Positions 33,595 to 42,237 of a DNA stretch of 64,000 nucleotides are shown one piece after another. Position numbers and translations under genes: made by a program. Source of the stretch: [Clostridium] saccharolyticum WM1 (GTDB taxonomy: Bacteria; Bacillota; Clostridia; Lachnospirales; Lachnospiraceae); the NCBI RefSeq assembly GCF_000144625.1, contig NC_014376.1, positions 1,426,001 through 1,490,000 on the forward strand. Reading direction: 5' to 3'. The notes beneath the pieces are model-generated. The model worked only from the letters and a program-made list of their open reading frames with translations, had not been told where the DNA came from and searched no databases. Positions within the stretch are counted from its first letter, which is position 1. Each line of letters opens with the position of its first letter.

Positions 33595-34389
33595 TTATTC
33601 CTGCAGCGGCAGATACACTTCCATGTAATGAATGGGTGTATCTGCTTTTATGTCCTGGTTTTCCTTTGCAATATCCTTAAAAGCACAGCTTAATAAATGG
33701 CTGCTGTAGGCCAGGCCCATAGAATGAAATCCATGTTTCCTTGCCCAGTCTGCAGCGTTTAAGACAGCCTGTGACTCTAAGACAAGGCTGTCCGAGGCGA
33801 CTACGGTATAAACGCAGCGGTCCTGCTTCAGCAATGGATAGCTGTTTAATGCCTGCTTCAATTTCATAATGGAGGCGGTATCTTCTGCAATCATAAAAAA
33901 TTCTTTTCCCCGGTCCGCACCATGGTCCTGAATCCGGTATTCCTGACAGATATAGCATAAATCGGCGATGCCTGTCTGGTTGATGAAATGGTTATCCGGC
34001 ATCTGGTAATAAGGCGGCATGGGCCGCAGGTCATAACGGTTTAAGAATTTTTCCACATTTTTATAGTGCTTTTGCAAATGGGTCAGATGGATGAGGGACT
34101 GCCGGTGCTTTTCTACCTGCAGCTTTTCCTCGGCTATTTTTTCCTGAATCATGGAACAGTAGGAGGGAAAGGAGCTTTTATACAAGATCCGGCCGATATC
34201 CTCGATGCTGAAGTTCAGTCTGCGGTAAAACATGATGCTTGAAAGCTTTTTAATGTCTTCATATGTATAGGTTCGGTAGCCGTTTTTTTGCTTTTCCGGT
34301 TGAATGATCCCTTTTTTTTCATAAAATCGAAGGGTATCCCGGCTTAAACCTAACCGGTTGGATACTTCTCCAATGCTGTATTTTTTCAT
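33595..34389 (-). CDS. MerR-family regulator with GyrI-like ligand domain
   Basis: 264 residues. The N-terminal MerR winged helix (IGEVSNRLGLSRDTLRFYEKKGII, GYRTYTYEDI) is followed by a dimerisation coiled coil (about 80-115) and a C-terminal effector domain of about 140 residues resembling BmrR/GyrI-type multidrug-binding folds. AGAGGA precedes the ATG at 34389. No efflux gene is adjacent, so its target is open; the hairpin element at 34415-34490 lies between it and the divergent oxidoreductase. Confidence 0.88.
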   Translation of the reverse strand: MKKYSIGEVSNRLGLSRDTLRFYEKKGIIQPEKQKNGYRTYTYEDIKKLSSIMFYRRLNFSIEDIGRILYKSSFPSYCSMIQEKIAEEKLQVEKHRQSLIHLTHLQKHYKNVEKFLNRYDLRPMPPYYQMPDNHFINQTGIADLCYICQEYRIQDHGADRGKEFFMIAEDTASIMKLKQALNSYPLLKQDRCVYTVVASDSLVLESQAVLNAADWARKHGFHSMGLAYSSHLLSCAFKDIAKENQDIKADTPIHYMEVYLPLQE

Positions 34390-34414
34390 TATGATTCCTC
34401 TTTTCAGTCAAAAG

Positions 34415-34490
34415 AGCAGTGAGGGCAGGGCAGAATTTTCTTACGTGCGGGCACGACGAAAATTCTGCTCTGTCCTGTTTCGCACCGCTG
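34415..34490. repeat. Long imperfect palindrome, member of a dispersed hairpin family
   Basis: Bases 34422-34440 pair with 34458-34476 as a continuous 19-bp stem with a few G-U pairs, core CAGAATTTTC/GAAAATTCTG. Outer AGCAGTG pairs with CACCGCT. The right arm shares CCTGTTTCGCAC and the ATTTTCTTA...AAAAT layout with the hairpin at 42050-42117. Confidence 0.65.
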
Positions 34491-34580
34491 ATTGCTTTCG
34501 TGGATATTTTACCATAAAAATACGGACTTTCGGCTTTACGGTTTTCTTTCTATGCTTACGAATTATTAACGGAAAGGAGC

Positions 34581-34608
34581 TTGAAATCGTAAAGAACTAT
34601 GTTATGAT
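34581..34608 (+). promoter_or_regulatory. Promoter of the rubredoxin-oxidoreductase gene
   Basis: TTGAAA (34581-34586), 16 bases, TATGAT (34603-34608), 58 bases before the start codon. Confidence 0.65.
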
Positions 34609-34666
34609 AGTATCAGAGATCAAGCTTGTACTTACATAAGAGACATGAGAAGGGGGTATTATTTAC

Positions 34667-35956
34667 ATGGGAAAAGGCAAGAAGAAAATGGTCAAATGCC
34701 TGGTTTGCGGTGCCGTATTTGAGGCGGAAAATGAAGTTTGCCCTGTTTGCGGAGTAGGAACGGAAAATTTTGTTCCTTATGAAGAGGAGGAAAGGGATTT
34801 CCATAAAGATACGGAAGAGCTGTACCTTATTCTGGGCAACGGCGCGGCAGGAGTCAGTGCTGCGGAAGCGATCCGGGAAAGAAATTCCACCTGTTCCATT
34901 GTCATGGTGACGAAAGAGGACTGTCTGCCTTATTCAAGACCTATGCTGACCAAATCGGTAATGGGTAAGGAGAGAAAAGAAGAACTGCTTCTTCATGACC
35001 CTGCATGGTATGAGGAGAAGCGAATCCTGAATCTGACGGGAAAACGGGCAGAAAAGATTGATACCAGAGAAAAGGAGGTCACTTTTGACGACGGGATCCG
35101 GTTGAAATACGACAAATGCATCTATGCTCTGGGATCAGAATGTTTCATTCCTCCCATACCGGGAAATGAAAAACAGGAGGTAGTGGCCATACGCCGCCTT
35201 TCCGATATTGAGAAAATCAATTCCCTTCTTTCCACATCAGCCCGGGCCGTTGTCATCGGAGGCGGCGTGCTGGGACTGGAAGCAGCATGGGAACTTAAAA
35301 ATGCAGGTCTTTCTGTGACAGTTTTGGAGCAGGGCAGCCAGCTTATGAAGCGGCAGCTTGATGAGGAAGCCGGAGAATTTTTAAAAGCCATTATTCTGGA
35401 AAAGGGAATCGATGTAAAATTTAAGGCAGTTACCGGTGAGATAGAAGGAGAAGACAAGGTGACGGGGGTCCGTCTGGAAGATGGCACGGTCCTGCCGGCA
35501 GATTTGGTCGTCATATCCGCCGGTGTCCGGGCCAATGTATCCCTGGCAGAAGATGCCGGGGCCAAATCCGGGCAGGCTGTGATTGTAAATGAGCACATGG
35601 AAACCACAGTACCAGGCATTTACGCATGTGGAGACTGTGCGGAATATGAAGGGATCAATTATGCAATCTGGCCTCAGGCCGTAGAGATGGGAAAGGCAGC
35701 GGGAGCCAATGCCGCAGGTGAGAGGATTTCCTATAAAACCGTGACAGCCGCTCTTACCTTTCATGGCATGGATACATCTCTCTTTGCTGTAGGAGATCCA
35801 GGAAAAGATTCTGGAAAAACCTATGAGATCAGCAGGGAAATTGATGAGGAGAAGAAAATATATAAGGTATATTATCATGAAGCCGGCAAGCTGGTGGGTG
35901 CCATACTCATCGGTGATACCTCGGATATGGGAAGAATCCTGGAAGAAATTGAATAA
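34667..35956 (+). CDS. Rubredoxin-fused FAD/NAD(P)-dependent oxidoreductase
   Basis: 429 residues. Residues 1-40 form a rubredoxin-like iron module (KCLVCGAVFEAENEVCPVCG; two CxxC pairs). The rest is a pyridine nucleotide-disulfide oxidoreductase of the NADH oxidase / rubredoxin reductase / nitrite reductase large-subunit type: FAD motif ILGNGAAGVSAAEAIRE, RPMLTKSVMG, NAD motif AVVIGGGVLGLEAAWEL, and second FAD motif GIYACGDCAE. It likely transfers electrons from NAD(P)H through FAD to its own rubredoxin for detoxifying O2, peroxide or NO in an anaerobe. AGAAGGGGG lies before ATG 34667. Confidence 0.9.
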   Translation: MGKGKKKMVKCLVCGAVFEAENEVCPVCGVGTENFVPYEEEERDFHKDTEELYLILGNGAAGVSAAEAIRERNSTCSIVMVTKEDCLPYSRPMLTKSVMGKERKEELLLHDPAWYEEKRILNLTGKRAEKIDTREKEVTFDDGIRLKYDKCIYALGSECFIPPIPGNEKQEVVAIRRLSDIEKINSLLSTSARAVVIGGGVLGLEAAWELKNAGLSVTVLEQGSQLMKRQLDEEAGEFLKAIILEKGIDVKFKAVTGEIEGEDKVTGVRLEDGTVLPADLVVISAGVRANVSLAEDAGAKSGQAVIVNEHMETTVPGIYACGDCAEYEGINYAIWPQAVEMGKAAGANAAGERISYKTVTAALTFHGMDTSLFAVGDPGKDSGKTYEISREIDEEKKIYKVYYHEAGKLVGAILIGDTSDMGRILEEIE

Positions 35957-35965
35957 AGATACCAT

Positions 35966-36007
35966 TAAGAGGTGCATAAGTCTTTAGTGGAACTTATGCA
36001 CCTCTTA
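35966..36007. terminator. Hairpin between convergent genes
   Basis: Perfect 16-bp stem (35966-35981 with 35992-36007) with a ten-base loop. No long T-run on either strand, but its place between two convergent stop codons suggests a bidirectional terminator or barrier. Confidence 0.65.
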
Positions 36008-36012
36008 CCATG

Positions 36013-37863
36013 TTATACGACGGAGATATGATATTTTTTCAGCCAGAAGTTGATCTGAAGGATATAAGCAAGCATCTGGGGACCTGCCATGAGCTGGCCG
36101 TACCAGGGCTTTCCGTAATCCGAAGGACTGGTTAAAAGTTCTTCCAGCTTCTTCTTATCCAGAAACTCCATGACAGGGGCAGAACCGCCGGTCATCATTT
36201 CCCGAACCCGTTGGATTAAAAGCGCCTCATAATTGGTATCATAGGTTTTGGGATAAGGAGATTTCCTGCGGAAGAGGATCTCATCAGGCAGAAGTCCCTT
36301 TCCGGCCTGCCGGAGGAGATTTTTAACCACCCCATCCCTTGTTTTCATATCCCAGGGAACATTCCACACATATTCTATTATCCGGTGGTCGGCAAAGGGG
36401 ACTCTTGCCTCAAGACCGGAATACATGCTGGCACGGTCCATACGGTTTAGCAGGGTCTGCATAAACCAGCGGAGGTTCAGATAGGAGATCTCCCTTCTTC
36501 TTGCTTCTGTTGGATTATCCTGAAGAAAGACAGGGGTTTCCGCCACAGACCTTTCATAAGTTTCCATTACATATTCATCCATTTTTAAATAGTCCAGGAA
36601 ATCATCTTTTAAGACCGCCTTCCGGGTCCCCAAGTCCATAGTCCATGGGAAGGTCCGGGCTTTAAAGCATTCTTCCTTATGAAACCAGGGGTATCCTCCG
36701 AATATTTCATCTGCGCACTCTCCGGTCAAAGCTACCTTATTATAGCCTTTGACCATAGAACAGAAGTGGAGGAGGGATGAGTCTATGTCCCCCATGGGCG
36801 GCAGATCATGGGCTAGAACGGAGTCATAAAGCCGGTCGGCCTGGGTCCCATTGTCGCACTCCAGGTAATGATGGTCGGAGTCCAGGAATTGCACCATCTG
36901 ATCTACAAAGGGGCGGTCCTGGGAGGGCTGAAAGGTGCTGGCTTTAAAATATTTGTCATTGTTGACGAAATCAAAGGAAAAGGTGGTAAGCCTTTTGCCC
37001 TGTTTCTTAAGCTCTGCGGCACAAACTGCGGAAACCAGGCTGGAATCCACTCCCCCTGACAAAAAGGTGCAGATAGGGACGTCGGAAACCATCTGGCGCC
37101 GGATGGAATCCTGGACCAGAAAAGAAGTTTTTTCAATAGTCTCCTCATAGCTGTCCTCGTGGGGCCTGCTTTCCAGCTTCCAATAGCATTTCAGGCGGAA
37201 GCCATCCCTGGAACAGAGCAGCATGTGGCCGGGAAGTATTTCCCTCATATCCTGAAATACCCCGTCCCCATAGGTGTGGGCAGGGCCCAGAGAGAACACT
37301 TCGTTTAACCCTTTCCTATCCAGCACAGGCCGGATGCCCGGATAAGCAAAAATTCCTTTCAGCTCCGATGCAAAGATGATTTCTCCATCCCTTAAGGTGT
37401 AATAGAGAGGCTTTACGCCGGAACGGTCCCGGCAGAGACATAAGCGTTCCCGGAAAGGATCCATAATGGCATAAGCAAAAATGCCGTTTAACTGCTTCGC
37501 AAAATCAGGCCCGTATTCCATATATCCCGTTAAAATCACTTCTGTGTCAGAGGTGGTGGAAAAGAAATGGCCCCGCTCCTCCAAATCCCGGCGGAGCTCT
37601 TTTGTATTATAAATTTCTCCGTTGTACACAATTCCAAAGGTTTTACCTGCCTCTGTTTTTTTTATGGGCTGGCGGCCGGTGGTCAAGTCTATAATGGATA
37701 AACGGGCGTGAGACAGGCCTCCCTGCTGAAAGAGCCAGATCCCTGAATCGTCAGGCCCCCGGTGTCTCTGAGTCTGGGACATCCCTTCCAGGATGTTCTC
37801 GTAATAGGACTTATCTTTTAGGTAATTGCGATCCGGATTGTAAAAACCAGCAATTCCGCACAT
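36013..37863 (-). CDS. asnB: Asparagine synthase (glutamine-hydrolysing)
   Basis: 616 residues. Starts MCGIAGF, with Cys2 as the glutaminase nucleophile. The class II amidotransferase domain spans about residues 2-210 (RGPDDSGIW, IVYNGEIYNTKELR). The synthetase domain follows with PP-loop FLSGGVDSSLVSA and ALTGECADEIFGGYPWFH. Preceded by AAGGAGG and located 27 bases after an upstream transporter gene on the same strand. Converts aspartate to asparagine, though homologues can also amidate wall peptides. Confidence 0.93.
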   Translation of the reverse strand: MCGIAGFYNPDRNYLKDKSYYENILEGMSQTQRHRGPDDSGIWLFQQGGLSHARLSIIDLTTGRQPIKKTEAGKTFGIVYNGEIYNTKELRRDLEERGHFFSTTSDTEVILTGYMEYGPDFAKQLNGIFAYAIMDPFRERLCLCRDRSGVKPLYYTLRDGEIIFASELKGIFAYPGIRPVLDRKGLNEVFSLGPAHTYGDGVFQDMREILPGHMLLCSRDGFRLKCYWKLESRPHEDSYEETIEKTSFLVQDSIRRQMVSDVPICTFLSGGVDSSLVSAVCAAELKKQGKRLTTFSFDFVNNDKYFKASTFQPSQDRPFVDQMVQFLDSDHHYLECDNGTQADRLYDSVLAHDLPPMGDIDSSLLHFCSMVKGYNKVALTGECADEIFGGYPWFHKEECFKARTFPWTMDLGTRKAVLKDDFLDYLKMDEYVMETYERSVAETPVFLQDNPTEARRREISYLNLRWFMQTLLNRMDRASMYSGLEARVPFADHRIIEYVWNVPWDMKTRDGVVKNLLRQAGKGLLPDEILFRRKSPYPKTYDTNYEALLIQRVREMMTGGSAPVMEFLDKKKLEELLTSPSDYGKPWYGQLMAGPQMLAYILQINFWLKKYHISVV

Positions 37864-37890
37864 GGAAATCCCTCCTTAATGCTGGATGAT

Positions 37891-39261
37891 CTATAACAGA
37901 AAACAGGCGGTGATAAAAGTGGCAAGAAAACCGATCATGACCGGAGGAAGATTTTTTCTGGCAAGTTCCAGGGGATTTACGCTGCAGATAGCTGCAACCG
38001 GTATAAGTCCCCAGGGAACGATGGTGCCTCCGCCGACGAATATGGCGGCAATCTGCCCAAGGGTTGCAAGAACAGGAACCGAGGCCCCTACCGCAGTACC
38101 AAAGGTGTTCGCCAGTGCGCCGGTGAGAGGAAGGCCGGAAAAGCCCGAGCCATCCAAGCCCGTTAAGCCTCCGATCACAAGCTGGAAAAATGCGGCCATA
38201 TATTTGTTAAGAGGTATGTTATGAGCCAGCCAGATGGCCCAGTCATTCATAATTCCTCTTTGAAACTGTTCCCCCATGATGGTGGAAATTCCCTCTCCTC
38301 CTAAAAAGAAAAATGCCCCGATGATGATAACGGGAGCAAAGATCCGTATGGCAAAGAGAAAGCCTTCGGTAACATAGAAGGTCACCTTTTCCAGGGAATG
38401 CCTTCCAAAGCCTAAAAAAGCCCCAATGCACATGATAAGAACAGCAGTGCCGGAAACCATGCTGGTGGCATCGCCGCCCTTTAGGTCAAAAGCAAGCATA
38501 AGAAAGATGTCGGCCAGGAAAAACGCAGGGGTCAGTATGGCCATTATGACGGCAGTGTTTCCCGTAACATGGCGTTCCTCTGTATTCTGGATATGAACTT
38601 CCTGACAGCAGGCAGAGATTCCGTTCCTGTTTAACAGATATGCAGAAACAACGGTAACAATTCCCATTACAAGAAACAAAGGCCGGCCCTTGGTCAGAAC
38701 GTCGGAAGCTGAGATGGATGCCGCTCCTGCGGATATGGCCGGAGCTCCTTGAATGACAAAGTCGTAGCTTAAAGCGAACCCGTGGCCGAATAAGTTCATG
38801 GCCATGGCGGCAGCCAGAGGATCCAGACCGGCTCTGACCGCAAAAGGAAGCATGATCGCTCCAACCAAAGCCACGGATGGAGAGGGCCAGAGAAAGAGGG
38901 AAAATACCAGCATGGTGCCCCCCAGGATCCACCAGGTAAGAGAGGGGGATTTCATAACCTTTGACATGGGGATCATCATCAGATAATCACTTCCCAAGTC
39001 TTTTAGGCATTTGGAAAGGGCGGTAACAAGGGCGATGGTTGCAATGATCTCCATAAACTGCCGGGAAGCATACAGGATGGAGTTGAATACGGTCATGATG
39101 CCTCCTGTCAGGGATTTGAGGCCCACAAGGCCAAGGAGGAAGAGAAAAAAGATACAGACCAGGGGCGTATCCTTTCGGAGAATCATAACGGCCAGGATCA
39201 CAATGACGCCGATGAGATAAATATAGTGCAGAGGTGTAAGCACCAGATAAGGATCAAACAT
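37891..39261 (-). CDS. Multi-pass membrane transporter of the ion-transporter superfamily type
   Basis: 456 residues from the ATG at 39261, seven bases after AGGAG; the GTG at 39270 overlaps the ribosome site. About 11-12 hydrophobic helices, arranged as two halves with internal Gly/Pro-rich re-entrant-like segments (WPSPSVALVGAIMLPFAVR; GGLTGLDGSGFSGLPLTG). The layout resembles GntP/DctM/CitM-like carriers, but I cannot name the substrate. It is the first gene of an operon with asnB, so an amino acid or amide substrate is a reasonable guess. Confidence 0.7.
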   Translation of the reverse strand: MFDPYLVLTPLHYIYLIGVIVILAVMILRKDTPLVCIFFLFLLGLVGLKSLTGGIMTVFNSILYASRQFMEIIATIALVTALSKCLKDLGSDYLMMIPMSKVMKSPSLTWWILGGTMLVFSLFLWPSPSVALVGAIMLPFAVRAGLDPLAAAMAMNLFGHGFALSYDFVIQGAPAISAGAASISASDVLTKGRPLFLVMGIVTVVSAYLLNRNGISACCQEVHIQNTEERHVTGNTAVIMAILTPAFFLADIFLMLAFDLKGGDATSMVSGTAVLIMCIGAFLGFGRHSLEKVTFYVTEGFLFAIRIFAPVIIIGAFFFLGGEGISTIMGEQFQRGIMNDWAIWLAHNIPLNKYMAAFFQLVIGGLTGLDGSGFSGLPLTGALANTFGTAVGASVPVLATLGQIAAIFVGGGTIVPWGLIPVAAICSVNPLELARKNLPPVMIGFLATFITACFLL

Positions 39262-39389
39262 AGGAACCACTCCTGTGAAATAATATAATCTATACTATGA
39301 TGCAAGAGAAGGGACAGTGTGATTTTTTTAGGCAGAGCTTGAAATTTTCCTGTCCGGCTTTTATACTGGATTTTATAAAGGAGAGGCCT

Positions 39390-41246
39390 ATGCAGATAAC
39401 ATCGGTACATATTAAGAATTTTAAATCCATACGGGATATGGAAATCCAGGGCGTGGAAAACGCCCTGATCCTGGTAGGGAAAAACAATACAGGAAAGACA
39501 GGGATCCTTGATGCCATCCGGGCAGCAGCAGGGGCCTATGAGGTCACGGAAGAGGATTTTAATGAAAAGAAGCAGAATATTGAGATAGCCTTGACTCTGG
39601 CCATTACGCCGGAGGACCTGGCCTCCTTTCACAGGTGCGGGGTGGTGAGCCAGTATAAGCGGTTTGAAGCATGGCTCCATGATTTTGAAACGAAGCTGCC
39701 TTCTTACCGCAACGGGAGCCTGACCTTTACCTATCAGATAAATTGGAACGGAGTCGTCCGGTATAAAGATGGATACCGGAAGAATAACCGGTACATCAGG
39801 GATATTTTCCCCAGGCTTTACTACATTCATTCGGAACGGGATTTAGACCAGTTTCAGAACGATCTGCTGCTTTTCCAGGAAGATGACCAGTTGGTGAAGC
39901 TAAGGACGCAGGTATGTATGTTTGACGGCGCAAGGGTGTGCAACCAGTGCTTTAAATGCATCGGACTGATCAACCGGAAGAGGCCGGAGGAGCTGCAGAT
40001 CTATGAGACAGCAAAGCTCCTGGAATATAAGATGTATCAGCTGAACCTAAATGATTTTTCCCAAAAGGTCAATGAAAACTACAGAAAAAACGGCGGCTAC
40101 GAGGAGATCAGATTTTCCTTAAACAGCAATCCCAGTGAGATGTTCAAAGTCACGGCAGAGACCTATCATGCAGAACGGGGGAAGCTAAGTCCCATAAACA
40201 ATTTAAGCAACGGCATGAAAAGCCTTTACATGCTGTCCCTTTTGGAAACATATACAGAGGATGAAAAGCGGATCCCCAGCATCGTCATCGTAGAGGACCC
40301 TGAGATATTCCTCCATCCCCAGCTTCAGAAAATATCCAGTGAGATCCTATACCGGTTATCCAAGAAGAATCAGGTGATTTTTACCACCCATTCCCCTGGT
40401 ATGCTGTTTAACTTCACCAGCCGCCAGATCCGCCAGGTGGTGCTGGACCGGGGCGGTTATTCCGTTGTCAGGGACAGAACGGATATTGATGCCATTTTAG
40501 ATGATTTAGGCTATGGCGCCAATGATCTTTTAGGGGTCAGCTTCGTGTTCATTGTGGAGGGAAAGCAGGATAAGAGCCGCCTGCCCCTGCTGCTGGAAAA
40601 GTATTATTCGGAAATCTATGATAAAGAAGGCAATTTATCCCGGATATCCATCATCACCACCAACAGCTGTACCAATATTAAGACCTATGCCAATTTAAAG
40701 TACATGAATCAGGTGTATTTAAGAGACCAGTTCCTAATGATACGGGATGGGGATGGGAAAAACCCGGAAGAACTGGCAGGCCAGCTCTGCCGGTACTATG
40801 ACGAGCGAAGCGGGGAGGACATTGATAAGCTTCCAAAGGTCACCAGAAGAAATGTGCTTATTTTAAAATACTATTCCTTTGAAAATTATTTCCTGAATCC
40901 CACAGTTATGGCAGCGCTTGGGGTGGTGGAACATGAAGAAGCGTTTTATCAGACCCTGTTTGATAAATGGCAGGAATATCTTTGCCGCCTGAAGAGCGGA
41001 AAGCAGTTGGTGGAGGTGTTGGGCAAGGATTTGGAATCAATGGAGGAATTAAAGGCCCATATGGAGGAATTCAGGATCCATATGAGGGGCCATAACCTGT
41101 ACGATATATTTTACGGCCCGTATAAAAAGCAGGAAGGGGAGCTGTTAAAAAAGTACATTGATCTGGCTCCCCGGGAAGATTTTAAAGACATTTTAGATGC
41201 GATTGACAGGTTCGTTTATTTTGAAAGCAGAAAGACCCAGCCATGA
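39390..41246 (+). CDS. OLD-family ATP-dependent endonuclease (AAA ATPase plus TOPRIM)
   Basis: 618 residues from ATG 39390 (AAAGGAGAGG before it). The N-terminal ABC/SMC-like ATPase has Walker A VGKNNTGKTGILDAIR, signature-like LSNGMKSLYMLSLLE, Walker B IVIVEDPEIFLHP and FTTHSPG. The C-terminal TOPRIM nuclease begins FIVEGKQDKSRLPLL and has an acidic pair in MIRDGDGKN. OLD proteins cut DNA and several act in phage defence. No UvrD-like GajB or reverse transcriptase gene is adjacent, so this is a stand-alone OLD rather than Gabija or a retron. Confidence 0.87.
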   Translation: MQITSVHIKNFKSIRDMEIQGVENALILVGKNNTGKTGILDAIRAAAGAYEVTEEDFNEKKQNIEIALTLAITPEDLASFHRCGVVSQYKRFEAWLHDFETKLPSYRNGSLTFTYQINWNGVVRYKDGYRKNNRYIRDIFPRLYYIHSERDLDQFQNDLLLFQEDDQLVKLRTQVCMFDGARVCNQCFKCIGLINRKRPEELQIYETAKLLEYKMYQLNLNDFSQKVNENYRKNGGYEEIRFSLNSNPSEMFKVTAETYHAERGKLSPINNLSNGMKSLYMLSLLETYTEDEKRIPSIVIVEDPEIFLHPQLQKISSEILYRLSKKNQVIFTTHSPGMLFNFTSRQIRQVVLDRGGYSVVRDRTDIDAILDDLGYGANDLLGVSFVFIVEGKQDKSRLPLLLEKYYSEIYDKEGNLSRISIITTNSCTNIKTYANLKYMNQVYLRDQFLMIRDGDGKNPEELAGQLCRYYDERSGEDIDKLPKVTRRNVLILKYYSFENYFLNPTVMAALGVVEHEEAFYQTLFDKWQEYLCRLKSGKQLVEVLGKDLESMEELKAHMEEFRIHMRGHNLYDIFYGPYKKQEGELLKKYIDLAPREDFKDILDAIDRFVYFESRKTQP

Positions 41247-41251
41247 GTCTG

Positions 41252-41854
41252 TTATTCTAAATCAATTTCCCAATCCTTAAAATAGTATCTCCAGTCCCGT
41301 TCGCTTATTGCTCTGATCACTCTGCAGGGACTTCCATAGGCCACCACGTTGGCTGGGATATCCCTTGTTACCACGCTTCCGGCCCCGATTACGCTGTTTT
41401 CTCCGATTCGGACTCCTGGAAGGATGATGGATCCGGCCCCGACCCATACGTTGTCCTCAATGGTAACAGGCACATTAAACTGGATCTGCTTCTTACGAAT
41501 ATCAGGGCGGATGGGATGGGCCGCCGTATCCACTACAACGTTAGGCCCGAACATAACATGGTTCCCGATGAAGATATCGGCGTCATCCACAAGGGTTAAG
41601 TGAAAGTTGGCATAAACGTCGTTTCCCATGTGAACGTGCTTTCCCCAGTTGGCGTGGAGCGGGGGTTCTATGTAGCAGTTTTTTCCGATTTCTGCAAAGA
41701 GCTTTTTTAGGATATCCTGCCGCTTCTGGCCTTCCGACGGGCGGGTCTGGTTATAGTCATAAAGGATCTCCAGACATCCGGTCTGCTCTGCCATCAGGTC
41801 TTCGTCGTCACAGCTGTAAAGCTTTCCGCTTTTCATTTTTTCTCTTAAATCCAT
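41252..41854 (-). CDS. Sugar O-acetyltransferase (maltose/galactoside acetyltransferase family)
   Basis: 200 residues from the ATG at 41854 with GAGGAGG five bases upstream; the longer ORF is not needed. N-terminal mac domain (REKMKSGKLYSCDDEDLMAE) followed by left-handed beta-helix hexapeptide repeats (IEDNVWVGAGSIILPGVRIG, ENSVIGAGSVVTRDIPANVV). The catalytic His is in DTAAHPI. Uses acetyl-CoA to acetylate sugars. Its stop faces the OLD gene stop with only a few bases between. Confidence 0.93.
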   Translation of the reverse strand: MDLREKMKSGKLYSCDDEDLMAEQTGCLEILYDYNQTRPSEGQKRQDILKKLFAEIGKNCYIEPPLHANWGKHVHMGNDVYANFHLTLVDDADIFIGNHVMFGPNVVVDTAAHPIRPDIRKKQIQFNVPVTIEDNVWVGAGSIILPGVRIGENSVIGAGSVVTRDIPANVVAYGSPCRVIRAISERDWRYYFKDWEIDLE

Positions 41855-42049
41855 GAAAACCTCCTCAAACAACGGGGCTGTCGGGGAACAGCCTCTTTTT
41901 TTCTTCATTATACCCTGTCCCCTTCTAAATGTCCATGAATTCGAATGTACTGCAGACAGGATGGTTAAACCTTGGGTCTATTATGCCTTTCTTCCCCAGT
42001 GCAGCGAACAAAGCCTGCAGTTTTGCCCGCTTACGCGCATTTGCCCTAT

Positions 42050-42117
42050 GAAACAGACCATGACAGGATTTTCTTAAGAGCAGGCATAACCAAAATCTAT
42101 TATGGCCTGTTTCGCAC
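42050..42117. repeat. Long hairpin, related to the element at 34415-34490
   Basis: GAAACAGACCATGACAGGAT plus TT (42050-42071) pairs with the arm at 42092-42113 ending GGCCTGTTTC. It shares CAGGATTTTCTTA...GGCATAAC.AAAAT and CCTGTTTCGCAC with the 34.4-kb element. The rest of the gene-free stretch 41855-42237 contains only unsupported short ORFs and a TATAAT box at about 42200. Confidence 0.6.
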
Positions 42118-42237
42118 AAGTCCTTGCTGGTGGAGATATAAGGCAAGAAAGTGCTATTAGTTGGACAAATAAACGCACGCTTTTTTCAGGCATGTATATT
42201 ATAATCAGAATAAGAGATCTTTGGAGGAGGTATCAGA

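Noticed and set aside
39390-41246. Gabija or retron-type OLD system
   Set aside because: No UvrD-like helicase or reverse transcriptase gene is adjacent.
41925-42160. Short ORFs in both directions between the acetyltransferase and xylB genes
   Set aside because: They cover the long hairpin repeat, have no ribosome site and no domain character.
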